From Bacteroidaceae bacterium (GTDB taxonomy: Bacteria; Bacteroidota; Bacteroidia; Bacteroidales; Bacteroidaceae): a stretch of 61,500 nt of DNA. The translations under genes and the position numbers were made by a program. Below are positions 37,968 through 47,475 of this stretch, piece after piece. The DNA lies in the NCBI GenBank assembly GCA_017536765.1, contig JAFXGV010000013.1, positions 1 to 61,500 of the forward strand, read 5' to 3'. Positions within the stretch are counted from its first letter, which is position 1. The number at the start of each line of letters is the position of its first letter. Under the pieces are notes generated by a model, which was not told where the DNA came from, ran no database searches, and worked only from the letters and a program-made list of their open reading frames with translations.

Positions 37968-38815
37968 CCTTTTATTCTACTGTAAATAATGAGTATACCA
38001 ATGTTTATTCTCATTGAAAGGCTTGCCATAAAGCGCCCGAATGCGGTATCTCCGCTGTATCTCTTTATATAGTAGAGGCGTGAACGCCGCCACTGACGGA
38101 ATCTTTTTACGGGGTTGCCTTTTTCGCTTTTGCGGTGTGCGTGAATAGCCTGTGCCTCGGTTGTGTAGTACATCTTTTTGCCGGCCTGTTCCACTTGGCG
38201 CGACAATATTGCCTCCTCGCAGTAGAGAAGTGGATATTCGTCGAAGAATCCAATGCATTCAATAAAAGAGAGGCGCACGGCAAGGCAACAGCCGCTTACT
38301 TTTGCACAATAGTGGCTTGTGCTGTAGTTGTCTATGAAGTCGTATGTGTCGGCTTTCTGCTTTTTGAATATTCCGGTCAGCCATCCCCCGCTATCTCGCC
38401 AATTACCATCGCGGTACATAGGGCTTTGGTGTTTCCCGTCGAGCCCCACAATGTCGCTACCACATACAACAATCTCTTTATCATCAATCATTGGTTGCAG
38501 TAGCTTGTATATGTAGTCTTTTTGTGGAAATTCCATATCGGGGTTGGCTATGAGGGCATATTCATAGCCTTGCTCTGCGGCGTATCGCAACCCCACGTTG
38601 TTGCCCGCATTATAACCGCTGTTTATACTATTGGCAATGAACGTTATGCCTTTCTCTTTGCAAAACAGCTCAATGGCTCTTTTTTCTTCATCGCGTGAGC
38701 AGTTATCCACTACAATTATCTCCTGCTGCACGTTCTGTTGCAGCAACAGGTAGCCGATGCACTTTTTGCAGTCGTTGGCAGAATTGTAGTTTAGCAGAAT
38801 GGTTGCTATTTTCAT
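37964..38815 (-). CDS. GT2-type glycosyltransferase (rhamnosyltransferase-like)
   Basis: 283 aa from the ATG at 38815, which overlaps the stop of the upstream HAD gene as ATGA; the longer in-frame reading is a shadow of that gene. Motifs: IATILLNYNSANDC, IIVVDNCSRDEE, INSGYNAGNNVGLRYA and LIANPDMEFP, the usual set of the WbbL/rhamnosyltransferase-like branch. A cytoplasmic inverting transferase. Sugar not certain. Confidence 0.88.
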   Translation of the reverse strand: MKIATILLNYNSANDCKKCIGYLLLQQNVQQEIIVVDNCSRDEEKRAIELFCKEKGITFIANSINSGYNAGNNVGLRYAAEQGYEYALIANPDMEFPQKDYIYKLLQPMIDDKEIVVCGSDIVGLDGKHQSPMYRDGNWRDSGGWLTGIFKKQKADTYDFIDNYSTSHYCAKVSGCCLAVRLSFIECIGFFDEYPLLYCEEAILSRQVEQAGKKMYYTTEAQAIHAHRKSEKGNPVKRFRQWRRSRLYYIKRYSGDTAFGRFMASLSMRINIGILIIYSRIKG

Positions 38816-40701
38816 TTTGCTTTGAATCTCAAATATAGGAAACGTCTTATTTTGCCTGTTACACGGCATATTCTCCACACAAGGCCGAACAATCTCCCTG
38901 TTGTGAGTCTCACGCTTGCTTTGTCGAATGCCGTGCATCGCCCGCCAAGCAGCATTATATTAAGCAGTTCCTTTGTTGATAGTATTTTTACAAACGGTTT
39001 TCCGTCGAAAGCCTCGGCATCGCATAGTGGGCTCAGGTCGATGTCGCGGTGCTTTAGTGCAAGCATTGTTTCTGTTGTGCGCTTGCACCAAGTGCGCAGA
39101 ATATCTGCTTTTAGCGTTGCCGTGTGCGATATTTCACCGGCGACATATGTGCAGACGGCGATGTTTGCATCTATGATTTTGTTGCTTTTAATAGCACTAT
39201 CCTCTTTGAACGTTGGAATAACCTTTCCGTTTTCCACCCGATACCCCGTGGTGGAGGGGTAGGGCGATGCAGAAAAGTAGTTTTCTACCATAGTGGTGAG
39301 TTCGGTGCTTAGCTCCTGTGGAGTGAAGTAATTGTAAAAAACTCCGTGGCTGCTGTCGAGCACGTCGCCTCTCACTCCGTAATAGAAGAATATAGTATTC
39401 TTGCACTTCTCTTCGTGCAGAATGCTGTTAATCATCAGGCGCGTGGTGCCTAACCACCCGACATCTACCATAGCCTTTTCGCTATTGTCAAAAAGCCCCT
39501 CTTGTGCAAAATAGGCATTTAGAAATTCTCGTTTTTCTGTGGCAATTTTCTTTAGATGGTTGCAAAAATAGCTCTTTTCACCGAATATTTTATTGAGAAA
39601 ATCTGCCTCTTGCTGCTTGTTTGTGATTCTGCTGTATTCAAATTCTGTTGAGAATCTCTCTTTAAGTTCTGCACTGCTTGTGCCTAATGAATTCAAAAGC
39701 TCCTTGACGTACTTGCCAACCAATGTTTGTTTGTCCTGCACTGCAAGGAATTTGGCAGCGGTGGGCTCTTGCAGATAGGGTAGCAACAGTGCTTTGCGCG
39801 ATACAAAGAGGTATTTAAGCTCAATGCCCGGGTACCCTCCCTGCATCTGTTCGGCAATCTTTTGCAATATATAACTATCGCGCGAGAGGAAATATAGCCG
39901 TTTGATACCAAGCTCTTTTGCCTTTTCCAACACAAAATGCACATATGGTGTGTAGGCAGGTGCCACAAAGTCGGCCGCAAGGGCGCTGTAGGCATTGTTA
40001 CCATTCGTGATGTGAGCCGCACGCTGCAAGCCTGCAAGGCACGAAAGTTCGTAGCCGTGTTGTTTGCTGTTGTCGGCAAGGTGTTTTTCGCTCTCGGTGA
40101 AAGCGGTGTCGATAAGTGTGGCGTTAATCCCTTTTTCCTTAGCTCGCTTCACGTCGCTCACAGGGTGGTCACCATAGTGTTCCCAATGGGTTGGGTTAAG
40201 ATAGCTCTGTACTTTATCGTAAAGTGATCCCGTGGATTTTCTTGCGCCCTCTTCACACGAAACATAAACCTTCTCGTTGCCAACGAGGCAACCTTCGCGT
40301 TTTAATACTTGTGAGAGGAACTCGCTGTCGAGGTACATATCCGATATAAAGCAGATAGTTTTTCCCTCGGCACGGCATTTTTCAATTATAGATTTTACAG
40401 CGGGGTTGGCCGTGAGGTTATCCGCTTCAATCTCTTTTTCAGCTGCGACGAGTTGTGAGGGAGTATAGTCGCAGAATTGCACAACATCTGTATCGGTATA
40501 AATATCGGCAATAGTGGTTTCTCGCCCTTTTAAAAGACGGGCAACGCGTCCCTCTGCCTGCCTGCGCCATCGGATAAACGCCACTCTTTTTGCTTCGTCA
40601 TCGGGGTATAGCTTTTGTGCAAGCAGGTGGAAAATATTCCCCGGTTTGCCACATTTGCGCAACAGCACGGTGTCGAATATGTCGAATGAGGCGAGGTTCA
40701 T
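38812..40701 (-). CDS. Large HAD-superfamily protein of COG5610 type
   Basis: 629 aa. The N-terminal ~200 residues are a HAD domain (ASFDIFDTVLLR as motif I, FISDMYLDSEFLS as motif II, HYGDHPVSD as motif IV). The C-terminal ~350 residues are a second conserved domain with FLSRDSYIL, FVSRKALLLP and MVDVGWLGTTR, found with HAD in polysaccharide loci and sometimes fused to glycosyltransferases. Role unestablished: dephosphorylation or phosphosugar transfer on the glycan is possible. ATGA overlaps link it to both neighbours (40698-40701 and 38812-38815). Confidence 0.75.
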   Translation of the reverse strand: MNLASFDIFDTVLLRKCGKPGNIFHLLAQKLYPDDEAKRVAFIRWRRQAEGRVARLLKGRETTIADIYTDTDVVQFCDYTPSQLVAAEKEIEADNLTANPAVKSIIEKCRAEGKTICFISDMYLDSEFLSQVLKREGCLVGNEKVYVSCEEGARKSTGSLYDKVQSYLNPTHWEHYGDHPVSDVKRAKEKGINATLIDTAFTESEKHLADNSKQHGYELSCLAGLQRAAHITNGNNAYSALAADFVAPAYTPYVHFVLEKAKELGIKRLYFLSRDSYILQKIAEQMQGGYPGIELKYLFVSRKALLLPYLQEPTAAKFLAVQDKQTLVGKYVKELLNSLGTSSAELKERFSTEFEYSRITNKQQEADFLNKIFGEKSYFCNHLKKIATEKREFLNAYFAQEGLFDNSEKAMVDVGWLGTTRLMINSILHEEKCKNTIFFYYGVRGDVLDSSHGVFYNYFTPQELSTELTTMVENYFSASPYPSTTGYRVENGKVIPTFKEDSAIKSNKIIDANIAVCTYVAGEISHTATLKADILRTWCKRTTETMLALKHRDIDLSPLCDAEAFDGKPFVKILSTKELLNIMLLGGRCTAFDKASVRLTTGRLFGLVWRICRVTGKIRRFLYLRFKAK

Positions 40702-41693
40702 TCTTCGTATAATTTATTTAAACGAGAAGAGATCTTATTTATTAGAGAATCTACCCCAAGATATTTGAATATAATAATTCGGCCTTTGTCTATTATCGCA
40801 GACAGTACAATGACTAAGACACTAAATAGATATAGATATAACATTGTTGGTATATAGCCATTGAACTTATTTAATATGTCTACAATATAAATCCTAATAA
40901 GACCTTGCTCATGAATTAGATAGGCTGCAAAGACGTGTGGAGCGATGAACATCGTAATTCTGGCAATAATTCCGCTGCTCGAAACTTCTTGGGTTTTGAA
41001 CCACATAAATGTAGCAATGGCTAAAGAGTAAGTGATAAGTGAGTTGTAATGTAATTGTACAACGTCGTTAAGATAGATGTTGCACAGATTGTATGCAGCA
41101 AGCAATATTAGGATAGAGAGTCCCCAATAACCGAATTTGGGAGTATTTAGTTTCAGATAACCACCGGTTATGTATATAGTTGTCATCCATAGCAAGGAAA
41201 AACCATTGCCGAATAACTCGCCAAAAGGGAATATGAGGAACAATGTGGAACCAATCAATAATAATGAACCAATTAATATTTGGTATTGCTTTTTTGACAG
41301 ACTGCAGCAAACTCTGTTAATAAATGGCGATAGCAGAATAACGGCCAAATATTTGTTTACAAACCAATAACTGAACTTTGTTGGCGCGAAAGGCATTATA
41401 GATTTGGCGACATCCATCAAATTCGCCTTGCCACAAAGTAACAGAATTATTGTGATTGTAAATGTGTAAAATATTGTCTCAAATGCAGTTCGCAGAATCC
41501 TTTCGGCCTTAAACCTTGAGTTTATAAGGAAATAACCCGAGATTAGCACAAAACAATTTACTGCATGAGGTGCAATTGTTGCAAATGAACTGAATGATTC
41601 AATTCCACTTCGACCTCCGATATGTCCTGCTACAATAAATAGCATACATAAGATTCTCAATATTTCGAGACTTATTTGACGTTGTGCTTTCAT
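40698..41693 (-). CDS. Acyltransferase family 3 membrane protein
   Basis: 331 aa from the ATG at 41693, which overlaps the upstream stop by ATGA. N-terminal QRQISLEILRILCMLFIVAGHIGG carries the family's Arg and His positions, and about ten hydrophobic segments follow. Probable O-acetyltransferase for a capsule sugar, the second of its kind here. AT-rich. Confidence 0.82.
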   Translation of the reverse strand: MKAQRQISLEILRILCMLFIVAGHIGGRSGIESFSSFATIAPHAVNCFVLISGYFLINSRFKAERILRTAFETIFYTFTITIILLLCGKANLMDVAKSIMPFAPTKFSYWFVNKYLAVILLSPFINRVCCSLSKKQYQILIGSLLLIGSTLFLIFPFGELFGNGFSLLWMTTIYITGGYLKLNTPKFGYWGLSILILLAAYNLCNIYLNDVVQLHYNSLITYSLAIATFMWFKTQEVSSSGIIARITMFIAPHVFAAYLIHEQGLIRIYIVDILNKFNGYIPTMLYLYLFSVLVIVLSAIIDKGRIIIFKYLGVDSLINKISSRLNKLYEE

Positions 41694-42757
41694 AATATCT
41701 CTAATGTTTCTTTTAGTTGTTGGTACGATTTGTCCCAACTGAATTGCTTAATAAACTCATTGCCGCTCTTTGCAATTTGTTGACGCAAGGCATCGTTTTC
41801 AAATAATTTAATTATGTTGCCTGCAAGTGCTTCAGCGTTCTTCACAGGGGATATTAGGGCTGTATCGCCATCCTTTGCCATCTCGCGATAGCCGGCATTG
41901 TCGGTACATACAACTGCTACACCGCAAATCATAGCTTCGCCTATTGTCAGCCCCCATCCCTCACTGTTGCTGGTGCCCAAAAATATTGCACTTTCGTTAT
42001 AAATTCTGTTTAGTGTGTTTTTGTCAGGGACTTGGCTATATTCATACTCATCGGGCAGCCCGGCGGGCTTCTCACATAGGCCGAACATTTTTATTTTGGC
42101 ATTAGGGTATTGTTCTTTTACAATTCCCAATGCCTTTAAACCATATTCGCAGCCTTTAAGCGCGTTGTTGCTGTACATCATTGCAACGGAATATCTTTCC
42201 CTTTCTTCTATCCCAATGCTTTGCTTAAAGTATTCAAAATCAAATCCATTCTTTATAACGGTGTAGTCGCAACCCTCTTCTTGCATTATTTTTGCAAGCC
42301 AATCGGATACGACAATTTTCTTTAACGGGTAGTGGTATGTGGCGCGCAGAATATTGTCGGTTACACCTCCCCAGTTCTCATAGCCTTGTATGAAATAGTA
42401 TTTCTTGTCTGTGGGATAATCTTTAACATACATTGCTGTGTAGGGCGATGTACATATATATATATCGCTTTTAGGCACGTGGCGGTAGTTCAGCGAGAAT
42501 GTTAGGTGTTCTTTTACGCGTTTGTCGAGCGCAAACCACTTCCTCCCTGAATATCCCTTTAGAATGTGCTGAACGTATCGCACACAATTGGTGAGTTTGT
42601 AATATAGGCTTTTCTTCTTCCAAAACAATGAGCCGGAATATACTATATTCACCTTGTGCCCATCGGCAACAAGGCGGTTGGCATATTCATATACAACCTT
42701 GTAACCGCCCGTGGGGCCACTGACAGGATGAGGGAAGATGAAGGTGATGTTGCTCAT
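41690..42757 (-). CDS. GT4-type glycosyltransferase
   Basis: 355 aa. N-terminal NITFIFPHPVSGPTGGYKVV is the GT-B acceptor-domain start; the donor domain has VAMMYSNNALKG and EGWGLTIGEAMICGVAVV (E-x7-E). It shares its first about 70 codons with the broken copy at 43899-44300. ATGA overlap with the acyltransferase downstream. Sugar unknown. Confidence 0.9.
   Translation of the reverse strand: MSNITFIFPHPVSGPTGGYKVVYEYANRLVADGHKVNIVYSGSLFWKKKSLYYKLTNCVRYVQHILKGYSGRKWFALDKRVKEHLTFSLNYRHVPKSDIYICTSPYTAMYVKDYPTDKKYYFIQGYENWGGVTDNILRATYHYPLKKIVVSDWLAKIMQEEGCDYTVIKNGFDFEYFKQSIGIEERERYSVAMMYSNNALKGCEYGLKALGIVKEQYPNAKIKMFGLCEKPAGLPDEYEYSQVPDKNTLNRIYNESAIFLGTSNSEGWGLTIGEAMICGVAVVCTDNAGYREMAKDGDTALISPVKNAEALAGNIIKLFENDALRQQIAKSGNEFIKQFSWDKSYQQLKETLEIL
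42548..42757. repeat. Direct repeat, copy A (5' part of an intact GT4 gene)
   Basis: About 210 bp nearly identical to 44088-44300, offset 1540-1543 bases; one codon is inserted near the start in copy B. The match stops sharply at 42548. Confidence 0.85.
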
Positions 42758-42762
42758 AGTTA

Positions 42763-43836
42763 TTACGCTTTAATGAATCTTTTAGCGACAAATAGCAAAG
42801 AACTCTTTTTCTTCTTAATAAGAAACCATACGAATCTATACCATATTGTGTGTTGCCTAATTTGTGCAACTTTTATTTCTTGGATATTTTCTCCTTCCAT
42901 TAAACCAATATATGTGCAGAATGAGTCGTTAGCGCTGAAAAACACCTTAAATATCTCGTCTTTTATAATGCAGGCTCTGTATAAAGAATATCCATAGAAA
43001 GAGCCAACAACGGATGGCGACAATAGTTCCTTAATGTAATGGAATTTTATTCCATCTTCACTTTTCCAAATCGTAAGATTGTTGAAGTCGTAACTTATAA
43101 GATAATATATACCATCGATAAAGTTTACATCTATGTGCCAAGGATTGTTGAATGCTCCTATCAGCTTGCATATAGACTTCCCCTCCCATTTATGGCCATC
43201 ATGCGACTCTGAATACGCCAATTCTCTTTGCTCACGTGATTCGCTATCCACATACCACATACGATACATACCGTTGTTGTATAGTATAGCCGGACTCACT
43301 GCCATATTACCCAAAGGATTGCCCTCGTTTGTTGCGAGGTTAACCATTACTTCCCTCTCGCTCCATATGCGCCCATCGGAACTGTATCTTCTAACTAGTT
43401 GCAAGTTGTTGTAGTTGTTCACAATGCCCTTGCGGTGAGTAAAGCGGTACCAACACTCCAAACGTCCGTTTACATGTACTAAATGGGGATCGGAGAAATA
43501 GTCAAGTTCTTCAATCTCTTTGTTGTTGAGGTTGTCAATAGGATTTGGCGCAATTTCTTTCCAATCTATGCCATTGTTTGACACGTGTATTGATGGACAC
43601 TCATTTCTGTCCATATATGGCTTGCATTGTGGTGAGAATGGGGTTTCTGCCATCCAATATTTATATCCATTCCACCCTTCCTTGAAGTAGAGCACCGATG
43701 GGTGGTAGGGGCTATTGCTGCCATCAAATGTTTTTATATCAAGTGGTGCTTGGTTGTATGGTGCCAATCTAATCCATTGATATATGAAATATATAACAAT
43801 AGCAAAAACTAATATCGATATAATGAAAATTATCAT
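42763..43836 (-). CDS. Membrane-anchored GH43-like five-bladed propeller protein
   Basis: 357 aa. One N-terminal hydrophobic helix (about 2-25) anchors a beta-propeller with repeated YxMWYVDSES, YLISYDFN and LVHVNGRLECWYRF-type blades, as in GH43/GH32-like folds. Possible acidic catalytic positions exist (D in YFSDPH, E in NECPS or SESRE), but the set cannot be confirmed. It may trim, bind or remodel the polysaccharide; glycosidases inside biosynthetic loci are uncommon. It lies between the intact GT4 gene and a broken copy of it. Confidence 0.6.
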   Translation of the reverse strand: MIIFIISILVFAIVIYFIYQWIRLAPYNQAPLDIKTFDGSNSPYHPSVLYFKEGWNGYKYWMAETPFSPQCKPYMDRNECPSIHVSNNGIDWKEIAPNPIDNLNNKEIEELDYFSDPHLVHVNGRLECWYRFTHRKGIVNNYNNLQLVRRYSSDGRIWSEREVMVNLATNEGNPLGNMAVSPAILYNNGMYRMWYVDSESREQRELAYSESHDGHKWEGKSICKLIGAFNNPWHIDVNFIDGIYYLISYDFNNLTIWKSEDGIKFHYIKELLSPSVVGSFYGYSLYRACIIKDEIFKVFFSANDSFCTYIGLMEGENIQEIKVAQIRQHTIWYRFVWFLIKKKKSSLLFVAKRFIKA

Positions 43837-43898
43837 AATGTTATTATAATCGCATTGTATTTATAATAATACTAATGATATGAAACTGATTGTACTGT

Positions 43899-44300
43899 TT
43901 ATTGCAATACAAACTTATTCCTAATTTTATTTTTTACTCTTTTTATGAAGATTAATATCGCGCGTAGTTGTTTGTTTTTAGCCGTTAGGAGTATACGTTC
44001 AATAGGTTGGTGATAGTAATTGTAGGTTTTAATGTCTGCAAGCAAATTTGTTAAAAAGCCTGTATTTATCCATTCGGGAACGTTAGCCGAATATCCCTTT
44101 AGAGTGTGCTGAACGTATCGCACACAATTGGTGAGTTTGTAATATAGGCTTTTCTTCTTCCAAAACTATGAGCCGGAATATACAATATTCACCTTGTGCC
44201 CATCGGCAACAAGGCGGTTGGCATATTCATATACAACCTTGTAGCCGCCGGCAGGGCTATCGATGGGGTGGGGGAAAATAAATGAGATGGTGCAGCTCAT
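43899..44300 (-). pseudogene. Broken chimeric glycosyltransferase gene
   Basis: One frame from the ATG at 44300 to the stop at 43899 (134 codons). The first ~70 codons copy the start of the GT4 gene at 41690-42757, with TAG at 44168-44166 (codon 45) where that gene has TTG. After LKGYS the sequence changes abruptly to about 60 codons (NVPEWINTGFLTN and onward) with no match to that gene and a strongly basic end. It looks like a recombination joint between the 5' end of one transferase and the 3' end of another, then inactivated. Confidence 0.8.
44088..44300. repeat. Direct repeat, copy B (5' part of the broken GT gene)
   Basis: Near-identical to 42548-42757, in the same orientation. Together the copies bracket the propeller gene and 1.3 kb of unique DNA, so recombination between them could delete or exchange it. 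Confidence 0.85.
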
Positions 44301-44403
44301 TGTTGTATTGTTTATGTGTGCTTCCTAAAAAGCAATTCTATGTTCTTTATTTATTGATTAATTAATAATGTCTAATTAAAATACAGATATAGGTAGAGGT
44401 GCA

Positions 44404-45552
44404 TTATCCTAAAATCACACCCTCTTTTTTGAGTGATTTAATAAACTCTTCGATATAATTGTCCCACGTATAATCGGCAACGCGACTATGTGCACTCATA
44501 CACAATTGGTAATATTCCTCTTTATTAGAGTACAAGACGTTGGCAATGTGGCTTGCCAAGTTGTCGTTTTCCAAATAATAGCCAAAACTTATCTCCTTGC
44601 CAAACTCTTTCACGAAATCGTGATATGGCGCAACTATTATGGGGCAACCATAATACAGCGCCTCAATGCTGCTACTGTATCCTCCCCATTGTCTTGCGGG
44701 GTTTACAAAAACCTTGCAATTGTGTAATATATGATAATATTTATCACGCTGTGCTTTTATATTTTTTCTTAAATAGCCATGACAGAAAATGTTATCATCG
44801 CATACAGATAATTCATCGGCAGTCATGCCAATAATATGTAATTCTAATTTTTTGTCTTCTTTCTTAAGTTGCCGAAAGGCATGTATAAGTTCTTTTGCTG
44901 CATTAAGGTATCTATTTACGCCTACGAAAACTATTTTTTTTGATAAGAAGCGCTCGCTTATACATTGATTTATGTTGAATTCTCCGGAATATATGGTATT
45001 CACAACATTGCGTTTTAGGTGTATTATGTCCCTGTTGTAGAGTGCCTGCATCTGTTCTTTACATACGGGAAACATTGTATAAACCTTGTCTGCCTGTTTC
45101 ATAACATTGTCTTCGTGTTGCAAAGAGGCAATCTCATAGAACTTTGGGGTTCTGCCTAATCGTTGGATAACAATTCTGTCAGTCCAATCACACCATAAAA
45201 CCGAGGGCTTGTTGCTGTATTTGTTGTAGAATGCATATGATAGAAACAGGTTTATATGGCTGTTTGGATATTGCTTAGTGGCTTTTTTAATTCTGCGGTA
45301 GATAATAAAACGATGCAACCATGTTCTGTGAAACTCGGGGCAGGCTTGTAATTTTAGTATTCTCTTAAATATTGTATAGGACAAAGTATTGAATAATCGA
45401 TTGAGGTATTTATTGGGAGATATGTCCACGCGATTAACTTTATGCCCCTTCTTTTCCAATGTCTTTGCAAAAAGGTAGGGAACATTTGACCATGTTGAGA
45501 TATCGTTTGAATCGCCACAGGTGAATAATAGGAACTCAAGCGTAGGTTTCAT
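44404..45552 (-). CDS. GT4-like glycosyltransferase
   Basis: 382 aa. The N-terminal domain starts LEFLLFTCGDSNDISTWSNVP; the donor domain has KIVFVGVNRYLNAAKELI and GGYSSSIEALYYGCPIIVAP, a GT-B E-containing region. Divergent within the family. Starts 17 bases inside the upstream GT2 gene; 103 bases follow before the broken copy. AT-rich. Confidence 0.8.
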   Translation of the reverse strand: MKPTLEFLLFTCGDSNDISTWSNVPYLFAKTLEKKGHKVNRVDISPNKYLNRLFNTLSYTIFKRILKLQACPEFHRTWLHRFIIYRRIKKATKQYPNSHINLFLSYAFYNKYSNKPSVLWCDWTDRIVIQRLGRTPKFYEIASLQHEDNVMKQADKVYTMFPVCKEQMQALYNRDIIHLKRNVVNTIYSGEFNINQCISERFLSKKIVFVGVNRYLNAAKELIHAFRQLKKEDKKLELHIIGMTADELSVCDDNIFCHGYLRKNIKAQRDKYYHILHNCKVFVNPARQWGGYSSSIEALYYGCPIIVAPYHDFVKEFGKEISFGYYLENDNLASHIANVLYSNKEEYYQLCMSAHSRVADYTWDNYIEEFIKSLKKEGVILG

Positions 45553-46513
45553 ATCTGTTTGCGCGTGTTTTTAACAAGTTTTTTATGTTTAACAAACAGT
45601 TCCAAATGAATAATCTTGCTTTTCCATTGTAAATATGCTTAACAAGGAAAATCAATATTTTTTCAGTGTTACAAAGTTTGTAATTGCAACTCTCCTTTAC
45701 AATGTTTATAAACCAATTGCAATCTTTATTAAGCTCATTATCTCCTAATATCCATCCAAGCATTTGGCATTTACCCTTAAAATTCTCATGTAAGAATTCC
45801 CTGGGTGTATCCTTGTCAATGATATTGCTTAAACGAATGACGTCTTCTAATGATATTTGAAAGTTTGATGTTGTGTTGTTTCCGCGAATTTTATAGTTGT
45901 AGATTGTGGCGTTTAAGTATCTGATACTGCTTGTTTTTTTTAAATATCTAAGAGTGATGATATAATCCTCAAAAACTTTAATTTCTTTGCTGACATCCAA
46001 TGTTCTTGTGTTGAGGAGCTCTTTTTTTATTAGTTTACCCCATAGTTCCCAACTGAAATTTCTCTCGAATTTCAGTATGGATGGTATTATTGTATTGTAT
46101 TCAAAACAGCCACTTATATTGTATAGATTAGATGCTTTGCTTTTATTGTGCAGGATAATATTCCCGCAGACGCATTCGTAATTTTCTGCATTTGCAATTA
46201 GTATTGATAAAGCATCTTCTGTTAAGGTGTCATCGCTGTCTACAAACGTTATCCACTCACAATCGTTGGCTTCTTCAACACCGCGTGCTCTTGCGAGTGT
46301 AACTCCGGCATTTTCCTGGTGAATAACTGTTATGCGGCTATCTTTTGCTGCATATTCATCGCAGATGGTACCGGCAGCATCGGGGCTGCCGTCATCAACA
46401 AGTATAAGTCGGAATTTTCTATATGTTTGTGCAAGAATGCTTTCAATGCATTCTGCAATGTACTCTTCGGTTTTATATACCGGAACTATTACACCTATTA
46501 ACTCTTTTTGCAT
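45536..46513 (-). CDS. GT2-type glycosyltransferase
   Basis: 325 aa from the ATG at 46513 (an earlier TTG at 46585 adds an unrelated leader). Motifs: IGVIVPVYKTEEYI, LILVDDGSPDAAG, ENAGVTLARARG and TFVDSDDTL (metal-binding DxD), a textbook family 2 N-terminal domain. The C-terminal half is divergent. Sugar unknown. 59 bases after the GT8 gene. Confidence 0.9.
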   Translation of the reverse strand: MQKELIGVIVPVYKTEEYIAECIESILAQTYRKFRLILVDDGSPDAAGTICDEYAAKDSRITVIHQENAGVTLARARGVEEANDCEWITFVDSDDTLTEDALSILIANAENYECVCGNIILHNKSKASNLYNISGCFEYNTIIPSILKFERNFSWELWGKLIKKELLNTRTLDVSKEIKVFEDYIITLRYLKKTSSIRYLNATIYNYKIRGNNTTSNFQISLEDVIRLSNIIDKDTPREFLHENFKGKCQMLGWILGDNELNKDCNWFINIVKESCNYKLCNTEKILIFLVKHIYNGKARLFIWNCLLNIKNLLKTRANRYETYA

Positions 46514-46572
46514 TGCGTGATTAAAGTAATATCTCGTCAGATTTTTCCTTGCTTTAGCGTTCTTAATACATT

Positions 46573-47475
46573 TTATTCTATGCAATGGCCTTTATTCCAT
46601 AGAATGTTCAACGTTATTCTGCGTATCAGCATTATTTTTTGTATAAAAGTATAGCGTGGTTTTAATTTCTCTTTCTTCCAGGGGCTGTTTTCTTTATATT
46701 TTAGAAATTCACTCTTAAACTTGTGTGTGCAGGTCAAAATCCAGGGTTTAATCCATCCATTGTAGTGTATTATTGCGGGCGTTTCATTGCCCCCCAATAA
46801 TTTATGCCATTTGCTTTTATGCAAAAAACTGTCATAGGGTGCAAGCAACATAAGCTCCTGATAGTTGTAGGTGTAATCTAAATATAGAACTTTCTTGTAT
46901 AATACATAGTTTAGAGCGTCTTGGTCGGGGAACTCGCACTTTTCAGCATTGTTATAGATGAAGTCGGTGAGCTGTTTTGCAATGTCGTTTTCTCTCCAAT
47001 ATTCAAGGTTCATAAGCAGAACACCGGAATTGAAATAGGTGTCGTATAGTTCTATGTTGTTCTGCACCCTTATATCGTCGCTCCTTTGGTCCTCTATAAC
47101 GCCACAGGCATAGTTGCTTATGTCGGTGTTCCAAAGTTCTTTTAGTTCCTTGGTTACAATTATATCGCAGTCGAGATACAATATCTTGCTTTCGCCTTTT
47201 ATGAGTTTGGGCAGCAGGAATCTAAAGTATATCGATTTAGGGAAACGAGCCGATACCTTAAGTTCGTCAAAATCCTTGGAATCAATGGTGATAATTGTTA
47301 TCGTTTGGCTATATGCTCTTTCTAAGTTCCTGAATTTTTCGATACTTTTCGGTGCCAGTCCTTCTGTGAGTATGTATATATTACACACTTCGTCTTTATT
47401 GTTCTCGAGGATGGATGTAATGCAAACTCCACAAGGAAATGCATATTTGTCGTCTGTACAGAGGGCTATGTTCAT
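46573..47475 (-). CDS. GT8-type glycosyltransferase
   Basis: 300 aa from the ATG at 47475, which overlaps the pyruvyl transferase stop by ATGA. Family 8 motifs: NIALCTDDKY, ILYLDCDIIV (DxD), YFNSGVLLMNLEYW, FPDQDALN and IIHYNGWIKPW. Retaining transferase, often glucose or galactose in lipopolysaccharide-type glycans; donor not readable. Confidence 0.9.
   Translation of the reverse strand: MNIALCTDDKYAFPCGVCITSILENNKDEVCNIYILTEGLAPKSIEKFRNLERAYSQTITIITIDSKDFDELKVSARFPKSIYFRFLLPKLIKGESKILYLDCDIIVTKELKELWNTDISNYACGVIEDQRSDDIRVQNNIELYDTYFNSGVLLMNLEYWRENDIAKQLTDFIYNNAEKCEFPDQDALNYVLYKKVLYLDYTYNYQELMLLAPYDSFLHKSKWHKLLGGNETPAIIHYNGWIKPWILTCTHKFKSEFLKYKENSPWKKEKLKPRYTFIQKIMLIRRITLNILWNKGHCIE

Noticed and set aside
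38816-38938. Longer N-terminus for the GT2 gene at 37964
   Set aside because: The extra residues have no family similarity and lie inside the HAD gene in another frame; the ATG at 38815 overlaps the stop as ATGA, as elsewhere in this operon.
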